A stretch of DNA of 64,000 nucleotides, from the NCBI GenBank assembly GCA_964057225.1, contig OZ059899.1, forward strand, positions 9,734,001 through 9,798,000. The letters are read 5' to 3'. Of the stretch, positions 58,677 to 64,000 are shown one piece after another (position 1 is the first letter of the stretch; every line of letters starts with the position of its first letter). The notes under the pieces were generated by a model. That model made no database searches and was not told the origin of the DNA. It saw nothing but the letters and a program-made list of their open reading frames with translations. The DNA is from Auanema rhodensis (Eukaryota > Nematoda > Chromadorea > Rhabditida > Rhabditidae). The translations under genes were made by a program, and so were the position numbers.

Positions 58677-59210
58677 TAAATTTTTTTCATTTCACTTGTC
58701 ATTTATAAAAATCGAATTTATCTTCTTCAACGATTATTTTTGCAATGTGTCATAAGAATTTTATAGTTGAACAAAACGTTTTTTAAGAAGTTTTTTTGTT
58801 GTCAACATATATATTTTCCTGGAATTCGAAAGCATTTGGGATGGAAATTAGAAAGAAAAGAACTAGTTTTTCCTAGTTTAAAACAAACAATAAGAAATAA
58901 AATGAAAAAGATTGTTAGATATCCAATTTAAACTTATACATTTACTTCGATAAAGAGCCTATTAGTTTGAAATTTTATGTCTTACAGTTCTCCAACAGAA
59001 CAGACTGATCCTGATTTCTCTATGATTACATAAAACTCTCGTTTGATATACAAAATAGAGAGGAATAACGTTTCCAGGATATCAATGATATCAAATCTAG
59101 TGATATTGTAGAAAAATGTAATGTCAGCTCCATAGTTTTTCTCTTAATTTCTCTCATCACAATAGTCTTAGTTTTTTTTCATAAGAGTTTCTGAAATCTT
59201 AGTTGAACAA

Positions 59211-62200
59211 GGCAGTATATATTTTTTTCTGGAATTCGAAAGCATTTGGGATGTAAATTAGAAAGAAAAGAACTAGTTTTTCCTACTTTAAAACAAACAA
59301 TAAGAAATAAAATGAAAAAGATTGTTAGATATCCAATTTAAACTTATACATTTACTTCGATAAAGAGCCTATTAGTTTGAAATTTTATGTCTTACAGTTC
59401 TCCAACAGAACAGACTGATCCTGATTTCTCTATGATTACATAAAACTCTCGTTTGATATACAAAAAGGAGAGGAATAACGTTTCCAGGATATCAATGATA
59501 TCGAATCTAGTGTTATTGTAGAAAAATGTAATGTCAGCTCCATAGGTTTTCTCTTAATTTCTCTCATCACAATAGTCTTAGTTTTTTTTCATAAGAGTTT
59601 CTGAAATCTTAGTTGGACAAGGCAGTATATATTTTTTTCTGGAATTCGAAAGCATTTGGGATGAAAATTAGAAAGAAAAGAACTAGTTTTTCCTACTTTA
59701 AAACAAACAATAAGAAATAAAATGAAAAAGATTGTTAGATATCCAATTTAAACTTATACATTTACTTCGATAAAGAGCCTATTAGTTTGAAATTTTATGT
59801 CTTACAGTTCTCCAACAGAACAGACTGATCCTGATTTCTCTATGATTACATAAAACTCTCGTTTGATATACAAAAAGGAGAGGAATAACGTTTCCAGGAT
59901 ATCAATGATATCGAATCTAGTGATATTGTAGAAAAATGTAATGTCAGCTCCATAGTTTTTCTCTTAATTTCTCTCATCACAATAGTCTTAGTTTTTTTTC
60001 ATAAGAGTTTCTGGAATCTTAGTTGAACAAGGCAGTATATGATTTTTTCTGGAATTCGAAAGCATTTGGGATGGAAATTAGAAAGAAAAGAACTAGTTTT
60101 TCCTACTTTAAAACAAACAATAAGAAATAAAGTGAAAAAGATTGTTAGATATCCAATTTAAACTTATACATTTACTTCGATAAAGAGCCTATTAGTTTGA
60201 AATTTTATGTCTTACAGTTCTCCAACAGAACAGACTGATCCTGATTTCTCTATGATTACATAAAACTCTCGTTTGATATACAAGAAGGAGAGGAATAACG
60301 TTTCCAGGATATCAATGATATCGAATCTAGTGATATTGTAGAAAAATGTAATGTCAGCTCCATAGTTTTTCTCTTAATTTCTCTTATCACAATAGTCTTA
60401 GTTTTTTTTCATAAGAGTTTCTGAAATCTTAGTTGAACAAGGCAGTATATATTTTTTCCTGGAATTCGAAAGCATTTGGGATGGAAATTAGAAAGAAAAG
60501 AACTAGTTTTTCCTACTTTAAAACAAACAATAAGAAATAAAATGAAAAAGATTGTTAGATATCCAATTTAAACTTATACATTTACTTCGATAAAGAGCCT
60601 ATTAGTTTGAAATTTCATGTCTTACAGTTCTCCAACAGAACAGACTGATCCTGATTTCTCTATGATTACATAAAACTCTCGTTTGATATACAAAAAGGAG
60701 AGGAATAACGTTTCCAGGATATCAATGATATCGAATCTAGTGATATTGTAAAAAAATGTAATGTCAGCTCCATAGTTTTTCTCTTAATTTCTCTCATCAC
60801 AATAGTCTTAGTTTTTTTTTCATAAGAGTTTCTGAAATCTTAGTTGAACAAGGCAGTATATATTTTTTTCTGGAATTCGAAAGCATTTGGGATGGAAATT
60901 AGAAAGAAAAGAACTAGTTTTTCCTACTTTAAAACAAACAATAAGAAATAAAATGAAAAAGATTGTTAGATATCCAATTTAAACTTATACATTTACTTCG
61001 ATAAAGAGCCTATTAGTTTGAAATTTCATGTCTTACAGTTCTCCAACAGAACAGACTGATCCTGATTTCTCTATGATTACATAAAACTCTCGTTTGATAT
61101 ACAAAAAGGAGAGGAATAACGTTTCCAGGATATCAATGATATCGAATCTAGTGATATTGTAAAAAAATGTAATGTCAGCTCCATAGTTTTTCTCTTAATT
61201 TCTCTCATCACAATAGTCTTAGTTTTTTTTTCATAAGAGTTTCTGAAATCTTAGTTGAACAAGGCAGTATATATTTTTTTCTGGAATTCGAAAGCATTTG
61301 GGATGGAAATTAGAAAGAAAAGAACTAGTTTTTCCTACTTTAAAACAAACAATAAGAAATAAAATGAAAAAGATGGTTAGATATCCAATTTAAACTTATA
61401 CATTTACTTCGATAAAGAGCCTATTAGTTTGAAATTTTATGTCTTACAGTTCTCCAACAGAACAGACTGATCCTGATTTCTCTATGATTACATAAAACTC
61501 TCGTTTGATATACAAGAAGGAGAGGAATAACGTTTCCAGGATATCAATGATATCGAATCTAGTGATATTGTAGAAAAATGTAATGTCAGCTCCATAGTTT
61601 TTCTCTTAATTTCTCTTATCACAATAGTCTTAGTTTTTTTTCATAAGAGTTTCTGAAATCTTAGTTGAACAAGGCAGTATATATTTTTTCCTGGAATTCG
61701 AAAGCATTTGGGATGGAAATTAGAAAGAAAAGAACTAGTTTTTCCTACTTTAAAACAAACAATAAGAAATAAAATGAAAAAGATGGTTAGATATCCAATT
61801 TAAACTTATACATTTACTTCGATAAAGAGCCTATTAGTTTGAAATTTTATGTCTTACAGTTCTCCAACAGAACAGACTGATCCTGATTTCTCTATGATTA
61901 CATAAAACTCTCGTTTGATATACAAAAAGGAGAGGAATAACGTTTCCAGGATATCAATGATATCGAATCTAGTGATATTGTAGAAAAATGTAATGTCAGC
62001 TCCATAGTTTTTCTCTTAATTTCTCTCATCACAATAGTCTTAGTTTTTTTTCATAAGAATTTCTGGAATCTTAGTTGAACAAGGCAGTATATAATTTTTT
62101 CTGGAATTCGAAAGCATTTGGGATGGAAATTAGAAAGAAAAGAACTAGTTTTTCCTACTTTAAAACAAACAATAAGAAATAAAATGAAAAAGATTGTTAG

Positions 62201-64000
62201 AAATCCAATTTAAACTTATACATTTACTTTGATAAAGAGCCTATTAGTTTGAAATTTTATGTCTCACAGTTCTCCAACAGAACAGACTGATCCTGATTTC
62301 TCTATGATTACATAAAACTCTCGTTTGATATACAAAAAGGAGAGGAATAACGTTTCCAGGATATCAATGATATCGAATCTAGTGTTATTGTAGAAAAATG
62401 TAATGTCAGCTCCATAGGTTTTCTCTTAATTTCTCTCATCACAATAGTCTTAGTTTTTTTTCATAAGAGTTGTTGAAATCTTAGTTGAACAAGGCAGTAT
62501 ATATTTTTTTCTGGAATTCGAAAGCATTTGGGATGGAAATTAGAAAGAAAAGAACTAGTTTTTCCTACTTTAAAACAAACAATAAGAAATAAAATGAAAA
62601 AGATTGTTAGATATCCAATTTAAACTTATACATTTACTTCGATAAAGAGCCTATTAGTTTGAAATTTTATGTCTTACAGTTCTCCAACAGAACAGACTGA
62701 TCCTGATTTCTCTATGATTACATAAAACTCTCGTTTGATATACAAAAAGGAGAGGAATAACGTTTCCAGGATATCAATGATATCGAATCTAGTGATATTG
62801 TAAAAAAATGTAATGTCAGCTCCATAGTTTTTCTCTTAATTTCTCTCATCACAATAGTCTTAGTTTTTTTTTCATAAGAGTTTCTGAAATCTTAGTTGAA
62901 CAAGGCAGTATATATTTTTTTCTGGAATTCGAAAGCATTTGGGATGGAAATTAGAAAGAAAAGAACTAGTTTTTCCTACTTTAAAACAAACAATAAGAAA
63001 TAAAATGAAAAAGATTGTTAGATATCCTATTTAAACTTATACATTTACTTCGATAAAGAGCCTATTAGTTTGAAATTTTATGTCTCACAGTTCTCCAACA
63101 GAACAGACTGATCCTGATTTCTCTATGATTACATAAAACTCTCGTTTGATATACAAAAAGGAGAGGAATAACGTTTCCAGGATATCAATGATATCGAATC
63201 TAGTGATATTGTAGAAAAATGTAATGTCAGCTCCATAGGTTTTCTCTTAATTTCTCTCATCACAATAGTCTTAGTTTTTTTTTCATAAGAGTTGTTGAAA
63301 TCTTAGTTGAACAAGGCAGTATATATTTTTTTCTGGAATTCGAAAGCATTTGGGATGGAAATTAGAAAGAAAAGAACTAGTTTTTCCTACTTTAAAACAA
63401 ACAATAAGAAATAAAATGAAAAAGATTGTTAGATATCCAATTTAAACTTATACATTTACTTCGATAAAGAGCCTATTAGTTTGAAATTTTATGTCTTACA
63501 GTTCTCCAACAGAACAGACTGATCCTGATTTCTCTATGATTACATAAAACTCTCGTTTGATATACAAAAAGGAGAGGAATAACGTTTCCAGGATATCAAT
63601 GATATCGAATCTAGTGATATTGTAGAAAAATGTAATGTCAGCTCCATAGTTTTTCTCTTAATTTCTCTCATCACAATAGTCTTAGTTTTTTTTTCATAAG
63701 AGTTTCTGAAATCTTAGTTGAACAAGGCAGTATATATTTTTTTCTGGAATTCGAAAGCATTTGGGATGGAAATTAGAAAGAAAAGAACTAGTTTTTCCTA
63801 CTTTAAAACAAACAATAAGAAATAAAATGAAAAAGATTGTTAGATATCCAATTTAAACTTATACATTTACTTCTATAAAGAGCCTATTAGTTTGAAATTT
63901 TATGTCTTACAGTTCTCCAACAGAATAGACTGATCCTGATTTCTCTATGATTACATAAAACTCTCGTTTGATATACAAAATAGAGAGGAATAACGTTTCC
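59211..64000 (+). repeat. Run of tRNA-less 410-411 bp units
   Basis: Twelve consecutive unit starts (GGCAGTATATA scars) at 59211, 59621, 60031, 60441, 60852, 61263, 61673, 62083, 62493, 62904, 63315 and 63726, spaced 410 or 411 bp. The spacing variation follows the length of a T run. No tRNA gene and no 243 bp duplication occurs here. Neighbouring units share private variants (for example AAATTTCATGTC in the units from 60441 and 60852). Confidence 0.95.

Larger units (their letters stand above)
26912..64000 (+). repeat. tRNA-Arg tandem array, right part, with higher-order repeats
   Basis: Continuous array to the window edge, with 20 tRNA-Arg genes and 45 tRNA-less scars. Distances between tRNA genes fit sums of 610 bp (tRNA unit), 410-411 bp (tRNA-less unit) and about 243 bp (internal duplication starting AAAGCATATTGGATAG): for example 853, 1507, 1673 and 2983. 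Every unit carries an odd-centred palindrome GATATCAATGATATC (for example 59898-59912), a small dyad GTTCTCCAACAGAAC (59807-59821), and a run of eight or more T about 45 bp before the tRNA or scar. No protein-coding frame is supported. All units have the same orientation. Confidence 0.97.

Noticed and set aside
26912..64000. CRISPR array or other spaced-repeat system.
   Set aside because: The repeats are contiguous units of 410-610 bp with no unique spacers, and the coding content is eukaryotic.

Overview
The window looks like nuclear DNA from an AT-rich animal genome, most likely a nematode. The clearest hint is an intact BEL/Pao retroelement that carries a phlebovirus-type Gc glycoprotein, an arrangement known from nematode Cer-type elements. 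No single-copy host protein gene was recognised. The 64 kb consists of three LTR retroelements and one very large tandem tRNA array.

Positions 1-14528 hold two related Ty3/gypsy-like elements, both on the minus strand. Element A (1 to about 4340) runs off the left edge. It shows a promoter/LTR-like region, a leader, and one open frame of at least 3,012 bp that passes from Gag through an internal signal-peptide-like segment into a glycoprotein with a basic cleavage motif. Element B (4352 to about 14528) is complete in content but broken. Its order is Gag, glycoprotein, protease, RT, RNase H, integrase, interrupted by frameshifts, two nonsense codons and a deletion in RT. The envelope-like gene sits between Gag and protease and reads in frame with both. 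Normally it lies at the 3' end, so this order is the most unusual coding feature here.

Positions 14529-64000 (minus an 8.3 kb insertion) are a tandem array with 24 tRNA-Arg(ACG) genes, all on the plus strand. Three building blocks explain the spacings: a roughly 610 bp unit carrying the tRNA, a 410-411 bp unit from which the tRNA has been lost except for a GGC scar (47 copies), and a roughly 243 bp internal partial duplication. These are arranged into higher-order repeats, the clearest with a 5,556 bp period. From 58677 to the right edge only tRNA-less units remain.

Positions 18600-26911 are a young BEL/Pao element (399 bp LTRs with three differences) inserted into the array directly before a tRNA gene. 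Its single 2,428-codon frame encodes Gag, protease, RT, RNase H, integrase and Env. Noteworthy details are DPG at the protease active site, YVDN in RT, no visible polypurine tract, and a stop codon inside the 3' LTR.

All calls come from reading the sequence and knowledge of the families. No database search or folding program was run.
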